Below, piece after piece: positions 20,030 to 32,009 of a stretch of DNA of 64,000 nucleotides. The position numbers were made by a program, and so were the translations under genes. Source of the stretch: Ophiosphaerella korrae (lineage: Eukaryota > Ascomycota > Dothideomycetes > Pleosporales > Phaeosphaeriaceae); assembly GCA_028456385.1 (NCBI GenBank), contig JALNQF010000062.1:124001-188000 (forward strand), in the 5' to 3' direction. The notes beneath the pieces are model-generated. The model made no database searches and had not been told where the DNA came from. It worked only from the letters and a program-made list of their open reading frames with translations. The stretch's first letter is position 1. Each line of letters starts with the position of its first letter.

Positions 20030-21523
20030 ATGCGCTCCAACATCATCGCAGCCACGGCTGTTCTGGCCACCACAGCTTCTGCATTCAACTGCAATGGTCA
20101 TTACTTTAGCTTCTTCAATCGCAAAGGAGCTGCACTCAGCTACGATCGCATAGACCCGGCCCTCTTCCCTGGTACAAACAGCCCCCATCTTCACTCGTTC
20201 GATGGAGGTAACGGGCTGAGTTCATCCACGAACTTCGATGCGACTCAGAAATCTTCGTGCACCACGAACCGTATCAAGCCTGACAAGAGCTTGTACTGGC
20301 GCCCAACCCTTTTCTTTAAGGGTAGTGACGGCTATCACCATGTGCCTGAGCAATATACCAAGATCTATTACAAGTACGGAGAGTCTGGTGACTGGGACGA
20401 CGTCACTGAATTTCCGGAGAACTTCAATATGATCGCCGGAAGCCCACTGAAGCGTTCTGAGGGTAGCAACGCTGCGGGTGTGCGGTGGGGTTGCCACAAA
20501 CCTGACGGTAATGATCAACCAATCTTCAGCGAAGGTTTCCCCAAGGGCTTTAAAACTTGCAAGTACGGACTGGCCTCAGAGGTTACATTTCCTTCGTGCT
20601 GGAATGGAGAGAAGCTCGACCCTAAAAACCAAAATGCACACATGGCTTACCCAACCGGAGGCCCGGGTACCGCTGGCTGCCCCAAGACTCACCAAAAGGC
20701 GCGTTTCCCCAAAATCTTCATCGAGTTTTGGTATGATGTCTCATCATTTGAAGGCAAGTACAAGGATACTGAGTCCCCCTGGGTCCTTTCCAACGGTGAC
20801 CCAACTGGCTTCGGGTTCCACGCCGATTTCTTGAACGGATGGGAGAAGGGTGTCCTCCAGCGTGCTACTGGCAAGGAATCAGGCTCGAAATGCGGTTGTG
20901 GATGTGGCCAAGCGGAGATGGAACAGTACTTTGGGAAGGACAATGTCAACGATGACAACGATGCTAGCTTCAAGCAATGCACAGTTAGCTCCGCTTCTGC
21001 CCAACAAGCCCCGGCTGTACTCAAGGAGCTACCTGGCTGCAACCCTCTTCAGTCAGGCCCTGCTTCAGCAACTTCCGTCACCGGAGAGGGTTGTGCTGCT
21101 ACTGGCGCGCCGGCTCCTGTATCTGACAAGGCACCTTCTACCACGCCGTCCGCAAAGGCCTCATCTAAAGCCGATACATACCCGTCCCAAGCCGTCAAGG
21201 ATCAAGCTGCTGGTAAGCCCTCATTGAGCCCCAGTGCGCCGAACAAGCAAGCCGACAACGCTCCAACGCCAGCCGCACCCAAGAGTGACCCGCCCTCTCT
21301 ATCTCTCGCCCCGACAGGTGCACCAGCCAAGCCCTCTGGCCCACCAGCCGGCGGCAACGGAGATTGCAAGGCTCCTGTATACGTTACTGTCACCCCAACT
21401 TTCTACGTCACTGCTGGCTCAAACTCAACATCCTGCAACCTTGGCACGGTGACCAAGACCCTCACGGAGACAGCTACTGTAACTGTACCGGCTCAAAATG
21501 GGATTGGATACATGTCTAACTAG
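20030..21523 (+). CDS. Secreted DUF1996 protein with Pro/Ser-rich tail
   Basis: A single exon of 497 residues. A signal peptide (about 1-18, ending ATTASA) is followed by a DUF1996 domain from about residue 40 to 275. The domain includes the characteristic PHLHSF (52-57), the CTTNRIKPDKSLYWRP segment, and CWNGEKLDPKNQNAHMAYP (about 190-208). A CGCGCG cluster sits at 288-293. The region from about 340 to 440 is a low-complexity Pro/Ala/Ser linker, probably O-glycosylated. A Thr/Val-rich C-terminal segment with a Cys pair follows. There is no hydrophobic C-terminal signal for GPI attachment. DUF1996 proteins are secreted or wall-associated in fungi and their biochemical role is unknown. The N-terminal Met has a good context and fits the signal peptide. 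Confidence 0.9.
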   Translation: MRSNIIAATAVLATTASAFNCNGHYFSFFNRKGAALSYDRIDPALFPGTNSPHLHSFDGGNGLSSSTNFDATQKSSCTTNRIKPDKSLYWRPTLFFKGSDGYHHVPEQYTKIYYKYGESGDWDDVTEFPENFNMIAGSPLKRSEGSNAAGVRWGCHKPDGNDQPIFSEGFPKGFKTCKYGLASEVTFPSCWNGEKLDPKNQNAHMAYPTGGPGTAGCPKTHQKARFPKIFIEFWYDVSSFEGKYKDTESPWVLSNGDPTGFGFHADFLNGWEKGVLQRATGKESGSKCGCGCGQAEMEQYFGKDNVNDDNDASFKQCTVSSASAQQAPAVLKELPGCNPLQSGPASATSVTGEGCAATGAPAPVSDKAPSTTPSAKASSKADTYPSQAVKDQAAGKPSLSPSAPNKQADNAPTPAAPKSDPPSLSLAPTGAPAKPSGPPAGGNGDCKAPVYVTVTPTFYVTAGSNSTSCNLGTVTKTLTETATVTVPAQNGIGYMSN

Positions 21524-22672
21524 ACTTTCCACCCCCCTCCCCCCCCCATATCATGCATTTACGCACATTTCGTTCACGATTGAGAAGTTTTGGAGTTCAA
21601 CATGTACTTTGTATATTATTAAGATCTTGGGTCTGTTTGGTGTCACTGGCGGAAAAGTATCCTAGGTCTGGGCTACCTATTATGTTCCATGTATATATTT
21701 ACAAATCAAATACTCACCTGGGCTTTGTCCATGTTTCCCATATCATTGCTCCTCCACTGCTGCAACAGTTTTGCTACCTAACTTACTACTGAAATGAATG
21801 CGTCAGCACTTCCCCAAAGTATGATACAATGCGCAAGAGGAGCGTCGGGTAATATACATTACAGGACGTCGCACAATCACGAAACGTGGGTGACTGTTCA
21901 CAAAGGTGTACCATGACTTTCTTACCTAGCGCTAATCAACCTGCCCGATTTGGCAAGTCCGGATCAAGTATTGATCACAGCAGGAGCAGAGTAACACTCC
22001 GTATCGATAAGAGAAAGAAGGGTAACGCCCCCAAACCGATACTCCGCCCACTGTCCACCGTTCTCAATCTTCTCTCTCTGGGCAACCTTAAATCACCCTC
22101 AAATTTCTTACAACCCATAATTTGAGCTGCTGATCTACAATGAGTGGCCTTCTGTAAAAAATCACTGACACCTGTCTAGCTTGGCAGTGGCTTGTCACTA
22201 TTCCTGCAGAGCTGGCTTGGTTGCAAAGACTGGTAGATGTGCATTTGAACTCTTCCGTTGTCCAGCTTTTGCGCCAAATCCTTTTTAGAATCCGGCCGCA
22301 GTGTACAAAGAGCAACTAACAGCTTTTGGAGGAGTGCAGCAAGTCTTTTGAACCAGTCACGCCGCATACAGGTACTGACACCTCGTCGAGGCGTACCTTC
22401 ATGTCATGGACGAGCGCCTCAAGTTGATAAATTGCATCAGAAACTTATCAAGTATACTCATCCTGGAACTACTCAAAGGTCTTCAGAAATAAAGGTATTG
22501 TAAACTTATAATATTGTAAGATTTTAGTATCGTAGTAACCGCTCGTGCATTAATCTTGGACTTCTCCAAGAATGGCTGGCCTCTATAACATATGCGCATG
22601 ACCCGCGTACTATCTCATGAAAGATATCCAACGCCAGTCCAGCACAGTTGTTCGCAACGAGTACGAAGCACT
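21524..22672. other. Convergent intergenic region
   Basis: 3' flanks of the DUF1996 gene (plus) and the MFS gene (minus), with an oligo-C tract (21531-21547). Frames up to 81 codons show no similarity I recognise. Confidence 0.45.
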
Positions 22673-24237
22673 CTAGTAGACAAAGAATGTCTGGACCTCG
22701 TCGTCGGACTCGCGGAGCTTCTTGTTCTTCCTCATGAAAACAATCTTAGCAACCCAAGCTAGAGCAAACGTAGCAATGGAGAAAGCAGCAGAGGAGCTCA
22801 AAGCAATAACATAGCGGGGCTCGTCAGACTTTGGCCAAAGGTAGGGGGTCCTAGTATAGAATTAGTCTTGCATCGCAACAAAATCTGGAATAAGCTATTA
22901 CTCACCAGATGAAGCTGGCATTCATGATTGTCGTGACAATTCCAATGGCCACGGCTTTCTTTTCTGGCGTCTGACCACAAGTCGAGCCGCACCAACCGAG
23001 AATGAGCGAGTTAACGCCATATGTTCCGATAGTGAAAATGACCATGGCCGCGTAGCGCCCGGCCACACCAATGGGCGCGCAAGCAACAAGGAAGCCAACA
23101 GTCGCGACACACTTTGAAATAGTAATATGCCACGTGCGCTCGTTAAACTTGCCCGAAGACCAGGACACGGCAATGGTAACGACGCCAGCGATGAGATACG
23201 GTGGGCACGTCAGAACCAGAGTGATAAGTTGGGAAAAGCCGAGCGTCTTGACGACAGTGGGGAAGAAGTTCTTGAAACCGTTTGCGGCAAGATGCATGTG
23301 TGCCATGGCAGCAAAGATCCAGACCATGGGGTCCTTGGCCGCCTGTCGGAAACCGGCCCAGACTGAAGTATCGCCCTTGTTGCCGACAGTATCGAGGGCC
23401 ATGCGGTTGGTGGCAAGGGCGCGCTCGTCTTCGGTAAGCCACCATGTGTTGTGCGGGAAATCAGGGAGAAGGAAGTATCCGAAGATGGCAATGACGAAGG
23501 TGACCACACCCTGAAGAATGAAGAGCCAGCGCCAGCCAGAGATGCCAGCAACATTGCCGAGACCGTGGAAGATGCCAGCTGCGATCAGGCCAGCAAAAGC
23601 GGTGGCGAGAATGTTACCAGTATAGAGGATGGCAATGCGAGTAGCGACTTCCTTGCGGGTGTAGAACATGGAGAGGAGGTAGACTGCGCCTGGGTAGTAA
23701 GGTGCTTCTGTGACGCCGAGGAAGAATCGTGTCAGAAGTAGGCCAGTGAAGCTCTTGGACAAGGCGGTCAGGGAACTGACGACGGCCCATAGCATCATGC
23801 AGATACCCATGTATCGAGAAGGACGGGTTCGGTTGAGGAACATGTTGGATGGAATTTGTCCAAGGAGGTAGCCGACGAACAGAATCGACACACACGTCTG
23901 GTATTGTGTGCTGGAAAGGTTGAGGTCTTCTTCCAAGTCATCGAGACGTGCCAAAGCAATAGCGTTACGATCAAGGTAGTTGAGCCAATACATCGACCAG
24001 AGCATGGGCATGATCCATCTGTCGAGCTTCTTGACGAGGGCAATTTCTCGGGGATCAGTTTTCTGTGTGGGAGGTTAGACACGCATCGCTCACTTTTGGT
24101 TCTGTGAGTGAACGGACCTCATAAGCACCAGAGTAATCAGTCTTCTGGACTTGAGGGATCGGCTTCAGAATGGTCGAGTCCCTCGTTGGTTGCTGCTCAA
24201 GCATGACAACGTCATTTTTCTCAGACTTGTCCGCCAT
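22673..24237 (-). CDS. MFS transporter, anion:cation symporter (ACS/Dal5-like) family
   Basis: Three exons on the minus strand (24237-24118, 24062-22906 and 22850-22673) with two 55-bp introns encode 484 residues. The segment after the first intron, KTDPREIALVKKLDRWIMPMLW, and then NYLDRNAIALARL, are typical of the fungal Dal5/allantoate-nicotinate-type permeases. The protein has the expected 12 hydrophobic segments, a long central loop and a charged C-terminal tail. It is a predicted plasma-membrane symporter for a small organic anion or vitamin. The exact substrate cannot be told. The first donor (GTCCGT) is weak, but the frame and the family sequence require it. The chosen start MADKSEK is the first ATG of the exon that gives a normal cytosolic N-terminus. 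Confidence 0.9.
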
Positions 24238-26680
24238 GATCAAATTCGTGCACAAGAAATCTTAGACGGAATTGGAGTGACAAGAATTTGATAATGAGAT
24301 GAATTCTCTGGGGTACAAGATGCGGAGAAGGCCAGTGGATCTCCAGATTCAAGCTGGATGATCTGGGGAATTCACAATCCGGGGACGTACGACTAGGCTT
24401 TATACAAAAACCTTCACATATCTCGGATTCCCCCACGATAACATCTGATCTTCCGCTAACCATACTCAGGCGGCTACTGTGCATTCCGAAAAGTTCTCGA
24501 GTTTCGCTAGTTCAATTGCCTTTGCTCCGCGCATGCTAGTATACCAAGACACTTGCCCCAGCCGTTGCCCACACATAAGACTTGCCAATGGAAAGGGGCG
24601 GAGAGCCCGATGGCAAGTCAGCCATACGCTTTGCCTTTTTCCGGACATGAGCTGCTTGTGCAGGCTCGGTATTCAACAAGTGGCGTAGGTGATCGTGGTT
24701 AACTCCTAGGGCAATCGTAAACATGGCCAATGAGCATTTTCTAGGGCCGGTTGTGCATTGTAGTTCGACATTGCAGCTAACGCTTCTAGTGTTTCTCCAT
24801 GATTACTCCACGTGTGAGTGGCGGCCATCGTAGAGTTAGGGCCCCTAGACAGCGACATTTCAAACATAAAACTGATAAATTCAAAGGAGATGGTCTTACT
24901 CACCCAAACCTGCTCTCCTAGTCGACTAGATGTGCAGTACGTAGTCTCTCAGAATCAGAATAACACTCTTCGGCAGGTATTCCAGACCAAGACTCTCACC
25001 GTTGCGGGGAGTAGTAGTGTTCACCGAAAGAAGAGCCCACTCCAGAGTCTTGACAGTCTTGTCGCAAGAGAAGCGACAGGCGAGAAATCCATGGCAAGCC
25101 ACAAAACCTTGGAAGTGCATGCGCCCCGAGTTTTAAACACAGCGAACAAAGACAAGCGTTGCTACTTACAGACAATCGGTGCCTGCTTCGGGGTGGATCC
25201 CTGAAGCGTACGATGACATTCTACCAGTTGCAACAGTAAGCGCTGTTGGTCTTAGCATTGGTTGATGAATGAAGTTCACGCCACAAAGATGCATCCTGAC
25301 GCCCGCGGATTTGTAGATGTGCTATTTGCCAAGAGATCTAGATTCCGCCTGCACTCTTGAGCCCTACGGCGGGGTTGTTGAATCCAATCGTCGGATGGGC
25401 GCACCTCAATCGATCGATACTGCGAGATTTGATGAGCTCCACTCTGCACATACTTAGTTCTACATGACAGTTTTCCAGGCCTCCAATTTGTTGTGACATT
25501 CGCAATCTTTTCAGAAAAGTGTAAATACGATTCAAAATGACAGTCGCGTGGGCCAAGAACGGCCGAGGTGGCATCCAAGACCACGAGGCAATCAAGTCCA
25601 TGTTTAGTATCCAGTCGGCAGCTTGTCGGCAGCTTGGGAGACGATAGTGGATACTTGAGCGTCCTGGTGCGTGCACCTGGCTGAATGGCCACGTGGAGGC
25701 GTAGTTACAAGCATGGAGGCGGGTAACAAGCGGGATCCCAAGCACCCGCATCCAATGCAATCCTGGAAATCTGGGACTTGGCCCCCTTCGTCTCGAACCT
25801 CCGAATCCACTTTTGAATAGAAACTGGATGCTTGCTAGGTAGTCGAGTGGGGCCACAGAGTAATGCCGGAATGCTCGACCGTAGCTAGGCCAAGATGAAG
25901 GAACTGGCCAAGATAAACTATCAGGCAAACACACCGGCTTGGCCGTCAGTGAAAGACATTGTTAGGCGGGAAAACTGGACGGGAGATGTCGGAGGAATGC
26001 ACTACCCTATATTCAGCCCCAGTCGTCTCGTGCGCGGTCCGCCTCAACAGTCTATCATCCTGGATCAGCGTTAGTTCTACTTGTGGCCTCCAATCATCGG
26101 CATCGGACGCTAGTTTGTTGTCGGTGTGTAATGTTTGTGCAAGTTGAGGGATTTTGTGATCGAAGAAAAACCGGGACTGGAGATGCCTCAACAAGCGAGT
26201 AGTACATGGTGACGCACCATGAAGAGTGATAATCTACTCGGCCCAGGATACACTGCCTGGGGAGGCGCTCGTGCGTACCCCATGGGGTGCTGTGGGGAGC
26301 AGAATCTGATCAGCAGGTTGGGCGAATCCACGCACCGGTCATGGTAGGGGGTTGAGTGTGTTTGACAACTGTCGGTACCATCTTGTCGGAGAGGTTATCA
26401 AACATTAGGTCAAATCTTGCGAATCGGTCGAAGTGTGGTATGAAGATGATGGTGCTGTGGATTGTGTGGGTATTATATGCTATCAAATAACCATGGCGGA
26501 TAACGTATCCGGGAGACGCTTCACTGACACAACAGTCCCGACATAGCCGTTTGGGAACCACCCCTTGCCTTACAACAGTGATCCGTACTGAGTCTTTCCA
26601 GTTCATGGTCGACACAGAACCTGAGACTATGATAGCGTACTCATGTACAGACGCATACTTCTTGCGACTCCGCCCGGATC
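24238..26680. other. Long intergenic spacer between MFS and HET genes
   Basis: 2.4 kb. Open frames of 128 codons (plus, 24818-25204) and 198 codons (minus, 25338-25934) lack ATG starts at their ends and show no recognisable domain. I see no repeat or RNA gene. Confidence 0.45.
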
Positions 26681-29600
26681 TCAGCAGAGCTTGTACTTCG
26701 TCACTTCTCTCCTAGGGCTCCCATCATGGACTACTCCCTCAAACTGCCTGACCGCTTCACCATGCATATAACCATCGATATAGATATCGCCAACGTAACG
26801 ATACTCGTCCTGTCGGCCCTCCGGACGAAGCAAAATTGGCGTCGCACATCCAAACGGAACAACGACTAGATCACCCATCCTCATAAACCCAGAACCCATA
26901 CCTAGCAATCCTTGTTCAGTAATGCAGAAGTTTCGACCCATCATCCGATTACCAAAGTTCTCTTGCAGGAACATTCGTCGTTCTTCTGGCACAACCATTC
27001 CCGTGGTGTCAGCATAATATCGCAGGTCGGCATCTATGGGAAGGCGTGGCAACTTTTCAAGGATTAGGGAAGAGAAGACATGATAGCATACGTAATGCCA
27101 TGGTTGTCGCTGGTTTTGTTCATTTGGAACCTGACCAAGACATAGTGTGCGGCAGAAAGCCTTATGGAACGGGTTGCCAGCGTCGCCTTCTTCAATATTC
27201 AGCACGTGTAAGAGTGTTGCACGCCAGTGCATAAATGCGGTAAGGTAGTCTTGTGCTGCACAGAAGGTACCAACAGCGATTCCTGTCGCTTTGATGGTGT
27301 CCAGCTTGATAGCGGATACTTCAAGCTTCCGTCTATGGTCGTGGAATCGATACTGGGCTTGTGTTGGGCCGTGTTGACCCCTCGAAGCATCGAAGCCATG
27401 TGTACTTCCCAGGCCAGACACTTCGGGGACATGGGACCCTGAAACACATAGACGCGGTTAGTTAGGTCGCATCTAACTTTTGAATATATAGATACGTACA
27501 GTCTGGACACCAACTGGGAAGTCCTGTAGAGTTAACATGAGGGGGGAAATGTATCGCCTCGCGTATGACATCTAATTGGTCGGTTGTGGATACGATATGA
27601 TCAACAACGTCCGTGTACACAGTTTTTATAGATTGACTGTAGTCCACAGGAAAGTCCCGCTGCGTGGCCTCTGGAAGCAATCCTAGGATGCCGAAAACTT
27701 TATCGCGTGGGTTTTCACTGAGCTTCTTCCTACATGTACGCATTAGCTGTAATAGGGACTGGTTTCCAAGTTGCAGGAGTTCACTGCTATCTGGAAAGCT
27801 GGATGGTCCCTGACGAATGTGAGGATCGCTATCTCTGTCCCAAAAAGCGTTTGCGGCTATTTGGTAAATTTGCCACGGAAAAATATAGTCGCCACAGTAC
27901 ACCATCTTATCTTGAGCCAAAAGAACTTCTTGCACAACCTAAATTGTTGGGTCACGGTATTAGTACCCGATTCGCAGGGAAATATAAACTGAGTTACTCA
28001 CCCATAATCGTTTCCAGTAATCCCTTTTAAAAAGAGCAAAGAGTGCGGCGGAATCTGCATGTTTACGAACAGACCTTATACGCTGCGGAGAAACCTGATG
28101 ATTTGCTACTTGCTGAAGTAACTGCATCGCCAGCGCATTTTCATCAGCTGCAGGTCCTAGCCAAATAGCGACAGATATGGCTCGACTATAGATGTGGCCC
28201 ATCAAACGAACTTGTGCTGCCCTCTCGTCTTTGTTTTGTTGGTCAATACACAGAGCATCAACCCAAACCAGCATTTCTTCCTTCTTTTGGCGAACCGCCT
28301 CGAGTGCATCATGAAGATTAGCAGCAACGGGAATCACAGCGCCTTCCAAAACAAGTGGCTTTGTGTCAAGACCATCTCCCCACACATACTAAAAGTAGTA
28401 CTGATATTAGTGAAGTTTGATATGCAACATGGGTTACCGGTGCTTCTTACGGAGATTGCAGTGTAGTCCGGTGCATCGTCGAGCGACCTGTGCAATATTT
28501 CGCACTTCAATTTAGACATTGTTTCAGGCAAGATCCTGACAAGCCTGAACTCCATATCCCTCAATGCTAGGTACTGGTAGATCTTGGGACCAAGTATTCC
28601 TGAGCCAGACAGTGAGGGAGAAGGCAGACGTAGGGCTACCGAAGAGTTTGCGAACCGTGAGTCCAACCTAATTCGTTCTGTGGAGATTCCGGTTTCAGAT
28701 CTAGAGTCACCTGGAGCAACAATATAGGCCGTCGATTGAGAAGGTTTGTGAAGATATGGCACATTGATCGTAGAACTACCGGCCGTCGAAGGTAAAGGGG
28801 TGATATTAGTAGATATCTCATCATGCAATGACGTGGTTGCAACAGATTCACTACTGATATGCTTCACGGATTCTCGAAAGAGACTTTGGCCTTTCGTTGC
28901 CGTCATTATGATAGGTGAACCTGTATTTTGCCTTGGAAGTTCCATGGATGGTGGTTGTTGAACCGGCGTAGACTTTTCGGTATAAGGGGGTTCTTGTTGC
29001 TGATGAATGGGTGTGAGTTGACCTTGTATCCACCCACCCGCACGTAGGCGCGTTAGCTCTGGAGGTAGATATTGACCAATATCCATAGGAGTATCTGAGT
29101 GCGGGTCTCCATACTCTCCATGCCCTACGCTAATGGCTGGCAATTCATACACCGTAGGAACTGGTTGGTAATCAGGTGTAGAATCATCAAAGAAAAGTTC
29201 TCTATCGATTTGAGGCAGGGCGCGCGGCACGGGTGGTGGTGGTCGTCCTGGCACTGGTATGATCCGTGCTTTTATGGGCTGACTAGGTGCGGTGCCCTCC
29301 AGGCGATGGTCTCCATATAGTTCACCAGCAGATTGCTCTGATGATTTCTTACTCGGGAGATTCAAAGGAGGTTGCTTGTCAGATATCTCATCAGTTTGTT
29401 TTATCTGGCCAGAGTAGTTATTTGAAGGCCAAGGTGATAAACGAAGGGAATCATACTGAGGGTGCCGGTTTCCTTGATAGCCATTTCCGTTGCGGCTGTT
29501 GCCACCAGGCTCTATAAAATGTTCACCATATCCAAAAGCCGTTGATCCACTCGAAATAGAGTCAGACAATGTCCGTCGATGGCTGTCCACTGGATTTTTT

Positions 29601-29731
29601 TTATGTAATTTTGTTTGAGAATTCTGATTTTGTTTATGTATCATTTGAGTATTCTGTCCGTCAACATGTGTGGACTGTCCATCAGGCTGGCCCCCAGCGC
29701 CGAACATCTTGGAGAGACGGAATGGCGCCAT
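26681..29731 (-). CDS. Heterokaryon-incompatibility (HET) domain protein with long disordered N-terminus
   Basis: Four minus-strand exons (29731-28451, 28388-28002, 27938-27500 and 27438-26681) with introns of 61-63 bp encode 954 residues. About 380 N-terminal residues are low complexity (Gln, Ser and Pro-rich, with PPPPVPRALP), then comes the HET domain. Its landmarks are DYTAISYVWGD, spanning the first splice at residue 427, then WVDALCIDQQN, IWLGPAADENA, and the KRLWVVQEVLLAQ segment across the second splice. The C-terminal MGDLVVVPFGCATPILLRPEG and DIYIDGYMHGEAV are the usual tail of such proteins. HET proteins trigger cell death after non-self recognition on hyphal fusion; the recognised partner is unknown here. 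The nearest ATG to the frame's 5' end is at 29731; the longer frame needs TTG. Confidence 0.9.
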
Positions 29732-30398
29732 TGTGAGCAGCAACAAAGGGTAGAAGGCTAACAATCGACTGTTCTCTATGGGAGTAGGATGTGAAATTGA
29801 GGCAACGAAGGATGAGAATTGTTGCCTTGGTGGGGTTCGTAAGTTAATGGCTGAGCTGACATGTTCAGCTCGTCAAGTGTGACAGGGATGCTATTGGTTA
29901 GCGCACTGCTATGCATATAAACCTAAGATAATTAGGTTCAGCAAGAGAGAGGCTGAGTTGAAGTTGTTGGCATTATCAAAAGAACCCAAGAAAGAAAGTA
30001 AACAGTACATGATGGACACCTACCCAACATAATTAAGATACGTTTTTCTGCACCGGGTTGCGCTTGGCATGCGAGGTCGTGGCAGATGATCCGAAGAGTA
30101 CGACGAAAACAACGGTCACCTATACCCACCGAGTGTCAGAGTAGTGCATAAAGCCAAAATGAACAATGTACCGCCTCGTGGTGACGGGTTGTATTGAATA
30201 GACGGCTCGCTCCATCATCCAGGTACTCTACACACTATGCACATCTGTAAAAGGGAAATATCCTGTGCGCGAATCGGAAAAGTCGTGAGCCGTGTGACTG
30301 ATCTAGACGCATATGCTGCAAATACTGCCTAGGCCGAACACGGGAGTCGACACAGCGGCGAGCGAAAATACCATTTCTCGAGCCTTGACACAGGCCTC
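29732..30398. other. Intergenic spacer (HET-1 promoter and VMA4 3' flank)
   Basis: 667 bp. Nothing beyond flanking regulatory sequence was recognised. Confidence 0.45.
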
Positions 30399-31233
30399 TC
30401 AATCGCGGAACTTCCTGTTCTCGTTCTCGCCGAATAGTGTGACTCTGATGGATGGCAGAGCCTGGGTCTCGAGAAGTCTCAGGCGCTCTTCGAAGGTGTT
30501 GTTGATGTCGATTCTGCCACCGGTACCGACAACGATGGCACCGCCAGCACTACGACATGTTAGCTGATCGCTATGAGTTCTCCAGGGTTCAAACTTACGC
30601 GCCCTCTGGCAACGGGTCGCTCTCATCAATGGTGATGGCGACTTCTTTGCTGACCTTGTCCTTGTATTCTGACTGTGCCTCGTCGATCGCCTTTTTTGTC
30701 GCGTCGTAGTCGGCTTTCCTGACCTTGACCTGGAGCTTGTCCTCATTAAGCGCATAGGCACCCTCGAGAATCAAGTTCTTCAAGATGTCCTGGTACTTCG
30801 TCTGGTCTTTGGTCACATCTCCAAGCTTCTTGTTTGCATCGTCGAACAGCTTGTTGAGCAGCTCCTGCCTAGCGCTCAGGATCCGTAACCGCGACTTGTT
30901 GGAGACGGTGGAGCGGGTGATTTGCTGCGACATGGAGGCTTGCTTGAACTTCTTCTCGTAGGACGAGTCGATGTTGGCGGTCTCTTGGCGCACGAGCTTT
31001 GATTTCTCGATTGCGAATTCTTCGTCGGCCTTGAGGCGAATTTCGTTTGCCTTTTCCATTGCTTCCTGGCGGATGAAGGCGGTCATCTTCTTCAGCTCGC
31101 CGGCGACCTGCCACAGTGCGGGTGGTTAGTCGATGCTGCTATGCCGCCGTGTTGACGTAGTTTGGCGGGGAGCTGTGGAGGATGGGAGGTAAGAGCTTAC
31201 CTGGTCGTCGGAGAGGGCGTGAACTTGCGACAT
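30399..31233 (-). CDS. VMA4: V-type proton ATPase subunit E
   Basis: Three minus-strand exons (31233-31201, 31107-30599 and 30549-30399) with introns of 93 and 49 bp encode 230 residues, the usual size of subunit E. The tiny first exon encodes MSQVHALSDDQ and the second starts VAGELKKMTAFIRQEA. A long charged helix (about 12-110) forms the peripheral stalk. The C-terminal domain carries GGAIVVGTGGRIDINNTFEE, the most conserved stretch of the family. The protein belongs to the V1 peripheral stalk with subunit G and links V1 to Vo on vacuolar and endosomal membranes. It is divergent from the NIPA transporter gene with 776 bp between the start codons. Confidence 0.96.
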
Positions 31234-32009
31234 ATTGGCGGCCGTATATGTGCTTCCAGGATGTGGTGCGGTGCAGGTGTTTGGCAGTGATAATACAGAC
31301 GCCAGTTGGAAGGGTAGATAGACGATGGAGCTTGGAGTTGAGGTGCAAGGAAGCCCCCAGACCGCCCAGAGTGCTGATTGGCCAGCGCCCTCAGTCAGCC
31401 GGAAAAGGACCACTAGAGAGGCAGCAACCTGGCAAAACTGGCACCACCTGCAACCTTTTGTTGTGTGACTGTAGGCAAGGAAGGAGGGGTCTAAGGCTTG
31501 TCGCTATACAGTTCTATAACACATTGTCGATTGTATTCACCTGGTGCCCGTGCTACGCGCCTCGCGACTCGACCTCACGTTTTGGGGCTAGACGTGCAGA
31601 TGCATGTGGTTGGTATGCAACCCAGCAGGCCAGCCAGGTCACACCTGACCGTCTTTCTGGCTCGCTGGTCAGGCCGTCTATATCTACCGTCCTGGTCGGC
31701 GCGTCTTCTTAATCTGCTGTTGGTGTCTCGTTGTCTTCATTCATTCCCGTATCACCGTCGTCAACGTCACCAGACTGGCGATCCCTGTCTTGCGCGTCTC
31801 GGCTGCGCTTCCCAAACCATCCCGTGCCTCGATACATCACTCGCCGCAGTGTGTGACGTTTGAGACTGGCCACACGATAGACACGTCCACGCTGCCCAGC
31901 AACACCCCATACCACACCCTGCGTCTATCCTCATAAACACATCCACCAGCATGCGCTCGCAGTTTAGGTAGCACAGGCTCTTCGCAGCGACAGACTCGGC
32001 GCCCCAAGC
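31234..32009. other. Divergent promoter region VMA4 / NIPA-type transporter
   Basis: 776 bp between two start codons facing away from each other. Frames of up to 176 codons here are uninterrupted GC-rich sequence without family similarity. No specific motif was identified. Confidence 0.5.

Noticed and set aside
24818..25204. 128-codon open frame on the plus strand
   Set aside because: It begins at GTG and resembles no family; probably fortuitous.
25338..25934. 198-codon open frame on the minus strand
   Set aside because: The frame begins at GTG, the sequence has no recognisable domain and there are no supporting splice sites. Not enough evidence to call a gene.
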